From Acanthopleura granulata (Eukaryota; Mollusca; Polyplacophora; Chitonida; Chitonidae): a stretch of DNA of 64,000 nt. The stretch spans positions 30,175,663-30,239,662 of the forward strand of contig JABBOT010000003.1 in assembly GCA_016165875.1 (NCBI GenBank), read 5' to 3'. A model generated the notes under the pieces. The model had not been told where the DNA came from. It worked only from the letters and a program-made list of their open reading frames with translations, and searched no databases. Numbering within the stretch: position 1 is the stretch's first letter; the number at the start of each line of letters is the position of its first letter. Below, one piece after another: positions 1 through 13,100 of the stretch. The position numbers and the translations under genes were made by a program.

Positions 1-1042
1 CCTGTTTGTGCGTATGGTTGTTTCTGAACAAGTAGTAATGACTACAGCGCAGTTACTGTATACTGTAGGCCTGTAACAAAACGCACAGAATGCCTACTTT
101 TAAGATGGTTAAGTTACATAGCCTACACCTATAATGAGCTGCCCACTCGATTTAAAACAGTTTACTGGTGGGGCGGAGAAAATGACGGGTGAATTTGGAA
201 TTATGGGATCAGCCCTTTGATACCTTTACTTTATTCATGGTAGGGCCAACATTTGCCATTATTTTGCCCTTTTCCATTATTCTACGTGGTAAACATATTA
301 ACTATCACATTCATTCATAGGAATGCTACATGTGTACAGACCCATGGGTAAATATTTCTTTTATATAGCTTGAGGTGGTTTTGTATACATGCAATCACAT
401 CAAGATTGTGGCAAATCAAGTTTGGGATGGGCGTAGAGTTTTATTTATTTATTATTTATTTATTCTTACTTTATTTTATTTAAGTCAGAAACGTGTGTGT
501 AGACATTATATTATGAGTGTTTGCATGGGACCATCTAACATCAAGGCGTTCATTATGAAGTGGCGATAACTGATTAAAGATTGTGAAGATGAGTTTTTTG
601 CCGCATTTTACCGTCTGTTACTATTATAGTAACTTAACCCGCATTGCTTTTCCATTTCGATCCATCCCATCCATGTTTATCTTGGCCTTATTAGTAGATA
701 AAATGGTTGTATGTGACCGTATATTATTCTTTTCTTTTTTATTTCAAGCATGAAATAAAATCCTTGTGTATGTCTAATTGCAAACTGGAAAACCTGACAC
801 CTCTGAATATACCTTGAAAGTACCCGCTGTTAGCCTGGAACACCACATCATGACACTGCATGGCTGTAATCATTGATACCGGATATAACAACAGGGGAGA
901 CAACTCAGGATCGGGTGCCCGATTAAGTTTCAGAGCGCATGCGTAGTGACATTGATCAACTCTTCGTGGCAACGGGGCAGCATGTTTTGAGATCGGTACT
1001 GGGGCACTTTTGGTAAAGTAAGGGAAAATTTCAACGGGTGTA
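1..1042 (+). promoter_or_regulatory. ADGB upstream region and 5'UTR
   Basis: No coding signal is visible. The stretch is AT-rich until about 890, then becomes GC-richer up to the ATG at 1043. In that proximal part, 935-945 (GCGCATGCGTA) resembles an NRF1 site, and 968-973 (GGCAAC) is an RFX/X-box half-site. An in-frame TAA at 1019-1021 closes the reading frame upstream of the ATG. The transcription start cannot be placed from sequence alone. Confidence 0.45.
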
Positions 1043-1107
1043 ATGGCATCCAAACAAACGAAGAAAAATCCGTCTTCCAACAGGGCAAACTCAGCCACTC
1101 CGAGAGA
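1043..1107 (+). CDS. ADGB: ADGB exon 1 (start codon)
   Basis: Begins ATGGCATCC, encoding [25 protein letters not shown] is the N-terminus conserved in vertebrate androglobin, and an in-frame TAA at 1019-1021 rules out an upstream extension. Ends before GTAAGT at 1108, leaving two bases of a split codon. Confidence 0.9.
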
Positions 1108-4100
1108 GTAAGTGTGCAGTGCATCTTGACACCTGCTTGTCCATCATAGTTTTGTTAGATACAAAATGGCTCCTTCCATCCAAGTTTTACGGAAGAAACA
1201 ACTGTCAGCGGCAATCGTTATTAAAGAGTACCGTACAGGTTCTCATAGACATCTGCTCAGTGCAGTAGTTTCATATATGTTTATTTGTTGTTTGGAGCTT
1301 AAATTCTTGCATTAAAATAGGTGGGTTAGTGAAATTGTTGTTTGCTTACAAGCACTTGCCAATGAAAAGTGAACTGCTTAAGGGTTTATTTACATCACCA
1401 TACATGCATTAATATTCGGAGTTCCTTAGTATGATGTTGACTTTTATCATTTTAAACATGGCCTTTGGAATGAGTCATATAGGCCTAGAGTATGCTGCGA
1501 AATAGTCATTAAATGGATATAAACCTTATAGAAAAACCTTGTATATGGATCTATTACCGTGTGTGTAGGCCTGTCATATTGCTTATGGAAATTCGAATTT
1601 TAAAATTTATGCTGCTGTTTTGGTCATGAGGTAGAGAATATGACACCCATTTCTTTGAAGAGATTTTCACAATGAAAAGCTGAATGTGTGGGTCAGTGAC
1701 CGAAATGCTACTCCATAAATGTTACAACTCCCAATTCTTCACCGAACCTGTCCAACGGAATAATTTGCATACTCCTTTCAAACAGCAGACGTTATTAGGT
1801 TATTAATGAGTCTAAGCCTGAATAAGCTCTGAGATGTTCCGGGAGCATAAAATGCTGTACATGCCAATTGCGTGGTACAGAATATGATCAATTTTGATGT
1901 GTGGTTCGGACCTCTTGCCCTGAGCAAGTGAGGTTTGTTGATTCAGTTAAAGTCTGACTTGGTGAGGTGCATCAGTTGGCTTCTCATGAGGTATGCACAT
2001 AACTACCTGCAACAATATCAACTTGACCATCCGTGTATAAATGAAGTATCTTTTGCATTAAACTCTACTGAAATAAATAAAAAACAATATAAAGATGCTG
2101 ATAGACAGGTTTTATCAACTCCACTATTCCATATTCAAAACTAACTTTAGATGGGTGAGGGAATATAATAGTAAAGATGTGATAGAAAATTATGATGTAC
2201 AAGCATTTGTGTTCCTCTTAGGTGGTTAATGTCAAACTTGCAGTGAACACATGAATATTTACACCTAAAGTTATGATGGCTATCAATGTTCTTGGTAGAC
2301 AAAATGTGGATGAGCAGGAGCTGGGATTGAACTTTCTACCACATTTGACAAGACTAGAATTTCAGTTGGAGATGTTATATTTTCATTCAGCACTGAAAAG
2401 AGTTATGCCAGGTACTATTCTAAGATGTTTCATCTGCATCATCAAAAAGGAGAAAAAAAAGCCAGCCAATGTGTTTTTGGTTTTCATAAGACTGAAAACA
2501 GAAAAAAGGAGGTAAGGAGAACAGGAAAACAATTTTCATTCCATTTCTGCACCATCGTTAAGTTGTCAGATTGTTTAATTTGGTAAATGAACTAATGGAA
2601 CAACTTGGTTTTGATGTTCCAAGCTAAAAGAAATTAAACATTGTAAATAACTGATACCTGCATATAGTCCTAAGAAAGTTGAATACAACATACAAATATT
2701 GATAATGCTAAAGTTAACAGTTTATAACAGATGTTATAGTCCAAGTGTTTTCTTTTGTTTTCTTTAAATTTACATGTGTACAGTAAAGAGGTGCTGGCTG
2801 CTGCCGTTGAACCTTGGAACTTGTCAGCTTCATTATACATGTATCTTCTTTGAGCTGTTATACTGTGTGTAATTCTATCCAGTAATATTGTTTTGTGGAT
2901 AAAATCAGGCTATTTAAGTGTATTCAGCCAAATCGGCCTTGAGTACTTTAAAAGGTATCAAAGAAGAAAACTGAATAGGATATCAGTGTATAAATGATCA
3001 TGAAGATACATACAGACTATTAAATGTTGAAGTCAAAAGTTGTCCTGCTAAAATATTTTTTCATGGGACATAGTATTCCTCTGTCTGTGATATTGCAGCA
3101 GCATTTCAGAAAAATGAAATTCGAAAAGCAGAAATAAATAAACCTTTGATATATAGTATTGATAGTAACTATATGAAGTAAGAAATATCTAATGGAACAT
3201 TTTGGTCAGAGTAATAGAATTGTTCTTCCAGGAAATCTACACCACATGTGTGGCTGTTCCATTCTCATGCATATATGTCTACAGATATAAATAAAAAAAT
3301 CTCAGTACCTACATGTGCGTAGCTGCTACATGGGCTGCTTGAAAGTGATTAAAGTATATTATTGTGAAATTATGTTTTAATTGATGGATAAATATGGGTA
3401 ATGTCGTAAGTGTTATCATAATTTGTAGATATTTTCCACATGGACAAGCTGTCTTGCATGAATTAACCTTTTAATATCCATTAAATTTTACAAGTTATGG
3501 GGAATACAACAATCTAATAATTGTAATCTGTATTTATTTATTTTTATGATTGTTATGCAACTCCATACTTAAGAAATATTCAGCGATCATAATCGGTGGA
3601 GCAAACAGGAACGAATCACTGGTCTTTATCAGGTACCTGACAAATCACCTGACCTAAATCATGCAGTCTATCTAGTATTAGCTGGATTTTAGCCTGCATT
3701 GTCATTGTTAGCAGATGATCAGCTGCAGAGAGACCAACACTCCAGCTGTATCAACCAGCAGTGCCTAGCTAGCTCATGAATGTTTGTGCGACATTCAATC
3801 AATCAGTTGTGATTGATTCATACCTGTGTAAAGCGAGAAACTTTAACCAATAACAGTTTAATTGGTAGATCTACTTCTCGTTTTGGTTTCACCAAAATCT
3901 TTATAGAATCCTGTCAGAAGTAGAGATTAATGTATTTAATAATAACACAGGGTACTTTGTAAGTTTTTCAGGCTACTGCCATCATTAAAAAACTTGATGA
4001 TTTATGCTGGTTAGTTTGATGATTAAAGTTTGAACAATATCTGTAATTATAACGTTGTATACTGTATGACGAATTAAGGCAGTTTGATTTCCTACGTATA

Positions 4101-7100
4101 GGAAGAATTTATGAAGATATTAGGGCAAAAATCATGTGTATATGCATACATGTCGTGCATATATAGTAGTTACTCCTGGCAGTACACTACATGTATACAT
4201 TCACGTATTTGTATGTCGCTGAATTACAGTTTAACACAAGATTTTTTAATAATTTATTATACACATGTACATACAGGTTACTGTGTGGCTATTGTTGGTT
4301 CCTCATCTACTTTCTATGTTTGCCTCCACAATATGGTTGAAAAATTGTTGATGTGGCATGAAACCATAATCATTCATTCTACATGTTTGAATAAATATGA
4401 AATTAAATATAATTATTGTCAAAAATAATTTATTTAACTTGTTCAATAAGATTGCAAATAAAGTTCATGTATGCCTAGTCATGTACGTGCATCCTGTTGG
4501 GGACAAAAGATAGGAACTGTTCATTGCTTCATATAGTAATGAACAGCCCCATGTAGAGTGACTTAAGCATCTTACTGTAAGTGTTTCTGGTGGTTGTGTG
4601 TTGTAGAGCAGCATCTGTAGCAGCCAGTTCAGGTGGTGGAGACAAACGCCCCAAGCTGGTAATCTGGCCTGAGTGGAATGATGCAGATGTCAATGCTGAG
4701 AAATGGGTAAGTTGATTCCGTCAGCCTCATCAGAAGAGGCTGCACCAAATCTCAACATGCGGGGAGATATGTGAGAAAGAGAGTGGTCTTTATCTCTTAT
4801 GTTAATGTGTGTCTGATGTGACTCTCAAGAATATCCTAAAGTGCACATATACAGGTACATATGTTTTGCTCAAACAAAGCGCTTTAGCATCAGTTATGTT
4901 TATATGTAAATTATAACAATTGATGTACACATGCACTGTGCTGTTCAGTTGACATGGACCAGTGTACTGGATTTAATTTTTAATTTTTTTTAAGTGTCAG
5001 TGATGTATAGGTCTGATATATTGTCAGGTTAATGTATAGATTGAAAGTTATCTGGCCTTACTACTTCTATGTAGATAGTTGTTTGATTAGAATTTTTCCA
5101 CATAGAAAGTATATTATTAGAATGACAGTTAAGTTTTCATGAGATGGAGATTTACCTAGGAAGAACAAAACACAGGAAGTTGCAAGGAAAAAAAAAATCA
5201 GGGTATCTCTTGAAGCTTTTCAGTCTTTATGACAATGAGCTCGTAAAATCATTGTGGAGTTGGTAAAAAAATAATCCTCTGAGATGACAGTATATGAGGG
5301 ATTAATTAAGAAGTGCTCTTCTGGTACAGGCGGGATTCAGGTTTATCTTGGCTCAGCTCCGACAACGATGACGACGGCATTGATTGTGTGTGTGAGTTTT
5401 GTGCCTGGCCTATCTTTGTACACACCTGGAGGAGTCTGGCTCACCTGCATACAATGCTGTTCCGGTCAGGTGACAGACTCAGCACACACCGCCACTCAGT
5501 GTAGAGCTGGATAGCAGCCAGAGCAGACTGGAAATGTAGTCAGTCAGGTAGGGGTAGGCTGTGAGGGCTGGGTGGCCTGGTCGTGATGGGTCAGGCTTGT
5601 GGGGCCGGGCTGACACCCAAGCTAAGAAGGGGCACAGCCAGTACCAGTTACCCGTCCAGGAATGCCAGCTCTGACCAGTAGTCTTACTGGGCCAAGAACA
5701 ACTTTACCTCTGTCAGCACCTCAGACCAAAAAACTAGTGTATGTTTGGCCCACATATATATACCCAGTGTTACAGTGATGTGGAAATGTAAGCCAAAACA
5801 ACAGGGTTATTTTTGGCCTGGTATGTCAGAGGAAGCTGGCATTGTGGTGGTTGTGTGGGGTGAGTTGTGCGCATAGTGCACTCTTGTGATCCAGTTGGGG
5901 CCCAGGTGACAGATGAGTCTTTATAGGCTACACAGCTTGCTATGTAAGTTTACCAGTTTTTACCTCCATGAATGATGAACATTTGACAAAAAATTATCTT
6001 GAGAGACTTTTTGTGATTTGAAGTTTAAACCTATAGGACCCATACATGTGCATCATAGTGTGGCGTGAATTTAGGACACATGTACCTGTGTGTACTTAAC
6101 AAGTAGATGTAACCAGTTTACAAGCACAGGTATGTCTGTACCTGAGTAATTTGTCTCTGTTCATATGATATTATAACGAACGAAACTTTTTATGGACATG
6201 TATTTTTTTTTATTGGCTTTTCTGTTATATTAGATACATGTACTAGATATAGATACAGATACATGTTACAATAATGAACATGAAAATGTGTGCAGCTTTC
6301 CTGAACAACTTCATATTCATGTTCCTGCATGCCTTTTTCTCTGTAAAGCTGCTTTAATTTTGGCCATCCAAAGCTGTTGCTTGTTTGACACTGCAGTGAA
6401 TCATCTTAGAATACTCTGAAAGAATTCCATGTAAGTTGTTAGTATGTATACATTTTTTATATTTCATTGCATGTTTTTGGCTTGTAAGATGTAGTTTGGT
6501 CATCACACAATTATACTGTGTATGTAAATGATACGTGATAATTTATGTCTTTATGACTTTATTTCCTCATATAGGCTATACATTTGCTTTATTCTAGATT
6601 TATAATTCTGTTCAGGGCCTCTGTGGCCGAGGGGGTTAGCACACCAGGGCAGCGTTATGAACCCGTGTCTCTCATCAGTTCAGTCACTGTGAGTTCAAGT
6701 CCAGCTCATGCGGGCTTTCTGTGCAACCGTACATGGGAAGATCTGCAGGAACCTGCAGATGGTTATGGGTTTCCCTACAGGTCTGCCCTATTTCCCCCCA
6801 CCAAAATGCTGGACGCGATTGTATAAGTGAAATATTCTTGAGTATGGCATAAAACACCAATGAAATAAATAAATAAATGAAATTCTGTTCAGGTATGAAA
6901 CTAATTACCTTAAAGTTTTTGTGGACAATCATTTCTTAACAACAGGTCTTGTTAGTGTTTTGAGAATGAACTGTTGTGCAATACAAATTTTACCTTGACA
7001 GAGGATCCCCTGCTACCCGCCTCACAAGTATATGATGTGCACATCTGTTAAATTTTGATGAATTAAGAGGATGACTGAGGCTGTATCATTTAACTTACTA

Positions 7101-10100
7101 CCTGCACCTGTGAGGCAGGTGTAAAATATTGTAAAATATTCTGGTGCGACGTAATTGATTCAACCATTTGTTGAAATTGCAGTTAAGATTTGTAGAGGCA
7201 TAATAATGCAACACAAAAACCCTTGTGCTTTTTCGTCATTGGAATATGTCAGTAATCTACATACAAAATTGCCATACTATCACTTGATCATTTTACAGGC
7301 TTTTTGTATGTTGCAGTTTATTTTGTAAATTTTGAGAAAATAAACTATCCAAATTCTAGGTAATAGCTATAATTATTAACAACCTATAGTTCCTTCAGCC
7401 AACCTGATACATTTTAATCATAGATCACTGATAACAGTTGATGAACAGCACGCTGCTGTCTGTAATATCAGATACAAACAGCTGTTGTCAGATGTCAACT
7501 TAACCAGAACAGCTGCTGTTTGAACAGTTATAAAGATGAACCTTTCTACTGATAAGAAAGCCTTGTCATCAAAGTGCTTGGAGATTTATTAAAATGTTCT
7601 CTTGAATTTTTCTTTCCCAGGATGTGGCCCATAAAGGCAAAGGCAAAGAGGACAAAGGAAAGTCTCCAGTGGTAAGTCAACAAAAAAAGTAATTTTCTCC
7701 ATTTTCTTGATGGCACCCGGTGCTGAGCATGTGATGAGTTTGATGTACATTCCAGTAATCAGATTCCATATCCCATCTTTGTTAATGAAGGCAATGGTAA
7801 TCCTAGATGACACTCAGGCATGTACAACAACTCTCGAAATTACTAGTCATTTCATTTGGTGCAGTGAGTGGTTAGCTGTCAGATCTTAATTTAATATTAT
7901 TAAAGTGACATCTGATTCCTGGGCACTGTGGCTTAAGTAATGTGAGTTAAGTCCTCTTGGCCTGTCAGGACTACTCTTCATACATGTATGTATTGAATAC
8001 AACTGGATACATATATACTCTGATATAGTATGGTTACTGACATTTTCAAAGCCACAGCACATATAGTTTTCTTTGTGTTACAGGCATGTAATTCTTCATG
8101 AAAATTTAACCCCAAAACATGGATACATTATTGTGAAATTTTGTTCTTGAGGTTAGATAATAAATCATAATCTCTGATCATGGTTGTTTCAAAGGAGGGT
8201 GTAATTTTATCAGACTTTTTAGTTGTGTCACTGAACATGAATAAATTTGCCTTTGGAAGGGACGGCCACAACCTGTTCTTATTTAATGGTGACAGCCAGT
8301 TTGTCATTGCATGGAGCGGCCAACTTGTGAAATTGGATAGGGTTGTCGCTGAAACGGCAATTCAGTTTCCTTTGAGTGGTGTGGAGAACTTGAAGGGCTT
8401 CCTCGTTATCATTGTGAAGGTGGTCTGGCATGCCCTGTCGGCGGTGCGCATGGAAATCAAAGATAACTGGAATAAGTCTAATGAAGTTGAAATGTTCAGA
8501 GATCCCTAGGGTTTCCTTTATGGCTGATCTGGTATTCAGGAGTGAAGATTATAGTCTGCTTGTCTGTATATGTAGGTGGTCCTGAAACCATGGATTAGAG
8601 TGGCATCATGTCATGTAGTAACATGCTCTGTGGATACATTATTAAATTGAATGTCTTTAAAACTGCTGATGAACGGATCTATTCTGTTTCATTATGATCC
8701 TGATAACGAAGCTTGTTAATGTTACATCTACGTTTAACTGTTGTCATAGTAAATGTATTGATTGGAGGAGGTAAAAAATGAATTAAGGGTCATCAGGATG
8801 ATCATGGAATAGTATGTCTAGACAGATTATACGGAATGGGATATCATCTTGAAAAAATCATTTTTTATTATTTCTACATCAGTGAAATCCCAGGATTTCC
8901 TTCGCTGATAAAAGCGATATTTTCATTAGTTAGATATCACTTTTGTTATTATATTTTGATATTACACACCCAGATGCCATGATGTCGAAAATGAAACACA
9001 TTGTTTTTATGGCGTTCGAATCTGAGCTCACTGGGATGACGTCGTAATACAAGTTGATTGCGACGTTCCTACGTCACGAAAGAATGGTGGACGTCCTATG
9101 AGACATCGCCACACTATTGACAGCTTTTTTACGGCCTGCAGCTCAAAACATTGCCTGAGACTTCATTAAATGAGCAAAATCATGATATTGTTAAAGTATA
9201 AATAATGAATAGAATATTACACAATGAAGATTGAATACCATAAATATTGTTTTTTTGAATTGTGGAAATAACCCACGAGACATGAAGACTTTCAACAATA
9301 TGTATGGTATTCAACCTTCACTGTGCGATATCCTCTATATACTAAAATGTGGCCCATGAAGCCCATGTTACAATCTGAACATTTTACTGTAATTTCTCAT
9401 TAATACTTTTTTAGTGCAAATATGTGTAGAAAGAATGGGTATTCTGATGTGTTTCTCATAATCATGATGCCTACCTTGTTTTTGATACTGCATGTACAGT
9501 ACTATGTATGTTCGTGTACATTAGTTGCAAGGGTTGGTAAGGTTTGGTAATGTCATCCGTGTTGACTTCAGCAATATGACTTTGTGATATTGTTTCCAGG
9601 TGCAGCATTTCTTTGAGGACCCAGATGGCAAAGTGGAATTACCCCCGTCCCTTCGAGTGGATCACTGGAAGCGACCGCAAGATTTTATAACAGATGGGGT
9701 GAGTTCACTTGGCGTTTGTTTAAGCTAACTGTTGGCTGAAAGGCATAAAGTTTATTCTCTTGATTATTACCTGTTGTTGAAATTTAATGTGGGTGTGAAG
9801 GAAAAAGGAAGAACACCCACAAGAGATAAATTATAAAAGTAACAACATCGGGGGATAGCTACATGTTGCTTTTAGGTGTAAGCATTGGTGTTTTACCTGG
9901 TAATAAATGGGCAAAGTGCAAAAGCATTTTTGATAGCAGAGTCATATTCTTGTGATATGAACTTGTGAAAAAAAACAAATAGAGAAAGTGTCACAGTTTG
10001 TATCTATGTCTACCAATTAAAAGTTAAATTAAAGCGTAGGTGTTTTACATAGTGATGAGTGTTTAGTGAATTGACCAGTATATTTGTAATGTGAATTTGC

Positions 10101-13100
10101 AGTAGCCGGAGATTGAGGTCATCTTGCACCCAGATCCCTTGTTAAGTGAATGGCACATGTTTAATAGATGGGATATCAAAAATTTGAGTGGCCAACAAAC
10201 AGACAGGTTGACTTCATTATACTGCTGCCTGTCACAGATAAAAAAACATCTTCATTATACTGTATTTATGTACGTGTCTACATGTACGTCTGCTGCCTAG
10301 ATGAATTGCCAGGAAGTTGGGAGGGACACAGATAAATAAGTTAGAAATCGTAGAAATTCCTGAAGTGATCTCTATGCCCCCCTGATTGATCACTTCCAAG
10401 GAGTGTACTCGTAGATAGCATCATCAGTCTCCAAGCTCTACAAAGGGGTTTCTATATTCATGCCAACGGGCTTTTTACGTTAACAAATGACCTTGGCAAA
10501 ATACCATGTCCATGAGCATGTTTTTTCCCAGACTAAGCTGTGGGGCTTTAGTCATATAGCTGGCAGAAAGCAAGCAAATCCTGCACAGGGTCTGTATGGC
10601 ACGGCAATTGACATCTGACATCAATAGTTCAATTTGCTGTGTTCATTCCTTCCCCATCTCTCTCTCTCTCTGTGACGATATCTTTTCCTTGTCTACAGTC
10701 ATTTTCTAAAGCAATCAGGCAGCCATGCATTACTATTTCATGAAGGGTTATGCTGCGACTGTGTGCCTCTGATATTGCCTGATAAGAGGAGATTATCGCT
10801 GCAGGGATTAGGCCTGTTCCCAGAGGCTGAATTAAAAATTGTTACTGCCTGTGTCTAAATTGGCTGACAAATCAATAATGTATGGCATTTTTATCATGAC
10901 TCACTCCCAATTCTCGGGCCCTCTTTATGTGTTTACCTTTCCACTGGAGCAGGTAAAATAATTGATCAAATTAATCGAGATATGGCATAGGCAATGGGAC
11001 ATGCATGAAATGCCTTATTGGGAGCTCCTGGAGAGAACATACCTGAGTGCCAGACTGCCAGTCAGGCAGCTTCTGGTGACCAATGTTAGCTTTGACGCGG
11101 CCAGCCACATGCCAGAAAATCAATAGGCCTGCCCTTTGGGATCAAAGCATATCCCACAACTCAATACTGCTTTGTCAGATCTTTACAATATCCATTTGAC
11201 ATGTGGAATTTCATATTTTTTCAGTGTTGTAAAAAGTATTTGTTCCCGTCAGAATATGTGAATGTGTTGAAATGTTTTGGCCGTAGAGGTATACATGTAT
11301 GGTATGAAGAGCTTTACATAGAAATTTAGTTGAACAAAGTTGTTGATTTGTGTGGTCATTGACTTCCTGAAATAAAAATATACTTCATTTATATCTAAGC
11401 TGACTGCACTAAACAATACTTTTATGTCTAAATACAGAATTGAGCAAGCTTGTCTCTTATGAAGCTTGATTGAATATGAGACTTCACACGATTTTGTTCA
11501 TTGAACTGGGGATGGCAAAATGAGTTTAATGGAACACTGAATAAATAACGCATGCACTAACTGAAATGTCAGATTCGTGACAGAGGAGTTAGTGTGAATG
11601 ATGTACATCTTTAGACATGCATACATGTGGCATGTTAGCGACATGGTGTTTGTACACCACCACAGGTACATGCACATGTAGGAAGAAATCAATGCGCTCT
11701 GTGGCTTAATTGTCACTTTTGTCCCATTAATTGACTGCCATCAGAAAACCATATTCGATATTTCATTAGAACGTTTCCTGCCAGGCCAGTATTGTTACAG
11801 CTAATTTCTCTCGGTGCATTCTGTCAGAAGATCATGCAGCCGAGAGTACTGCATTATCTCATTATCCAGAACACTGGCTGGACATGGCACAAATGGGACT
11901 ACAGCACAAAAAAACTATCCCGTGCATTGCATTTAAAAAAAAAAAAATTATCTATTATTCTGTTTGCCATGCAGATCGTATTACCCTCTGTTTTTTTTTT
12001 GTGTGCTTAATTTGCTTGTCTGTCTTCCAGTAGTGTATCATGATAATAGCATGAGATTTATGAATGGGATCCCTACCTGATTTGTTATTATTTAATTGGC
12101 TTGGCTCCATGACACTATTATTTGTTGGGATCATTGTGGTTTTCCCCTGACAGTGTTTCATGCATATTGATCTCCATTTGCATGTGCATACATGTATGCT
12201 TTGTAAATGGATTTTTGATTCCTGCTCCAGGCCTTGTGAGATTGGAACATAGTTGAATTGTCTACACAGTCTTGACGCTGTTTATTTACATATTGCCTCC
12301 AGTGCTCAGTTAACTAGTGCATCTGTTTGCACTATTTACACAGGGTTATTTATAAAATTACACCTGTATGTGGTTTTTAAAACCTGTAATTTGAATAAAA
12401 AATTGTCACTGTTCTATAGAGAAGACACTTGTAAATCAAGTTACAGCACAGTTAAAGTATAAATGCATACCTGGAATATGTTGAATCTAGGATGTGCATA
12501 AAAACACAGGTTCAAATGCACGTGTTGATTTTGGAAATATTGGGAGCTCATGCTTTACGACTTTTATGTCTGTCTGTGTGATATATTGTTTTTTCTGGTC
12601 ATTAATATTATATCTACCAAATCACTTCACGTTGAGCTTGTAAAGTTGAGGTACTTATGTACTTACAGTTTATCTAGCATATGTATTAAGCTTTTGAAAT
12701 TGGATAACGATGGGCATATCTTGGAGTTCTTAAATCTTGTTGTTTGCTATTTTCTGCTTTGATGGTGTCAGAAAGCTACAAACTTTTGAAACATGCAGAC
12801 CAATAGGTGTATAAAAAGTATGTATATTTATATTTCAGACCCCTGTAGTTGTGGACTCTGAGGGATGCACCTTTTTTGACCTCATCAGCAAAAATGAACA
12901 CATTCACAACAGTGAGGTAAGCACATGTTTGTGCAAACTGTTAGACCAACATACATGTACATGTATACAGATTTTTGTCTTTCTGTTTTTTGGCCTGATC
13001 CTGTATTTTCTTTTCCTAGTACAGTATGCATGTACTTGATGAACATGGTGAAATATGCCATTATATTTCCATGTACTACTGTAAGAAAATATTTGAATTG

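Noticed and set aside
739..1098. 119-codon minus-strand frame overlapping ADGB exon 1
   Set aside because: It is antisense to the conserved first exon and upstream region and shows no recognisable domain.
6617..6710. tRNA gene
   Set aside because: A- and B-box motifs are present but the cloverleaf is degraded and the sequence is the head of a SINE with target duplications. The same applies to 37401-37480.
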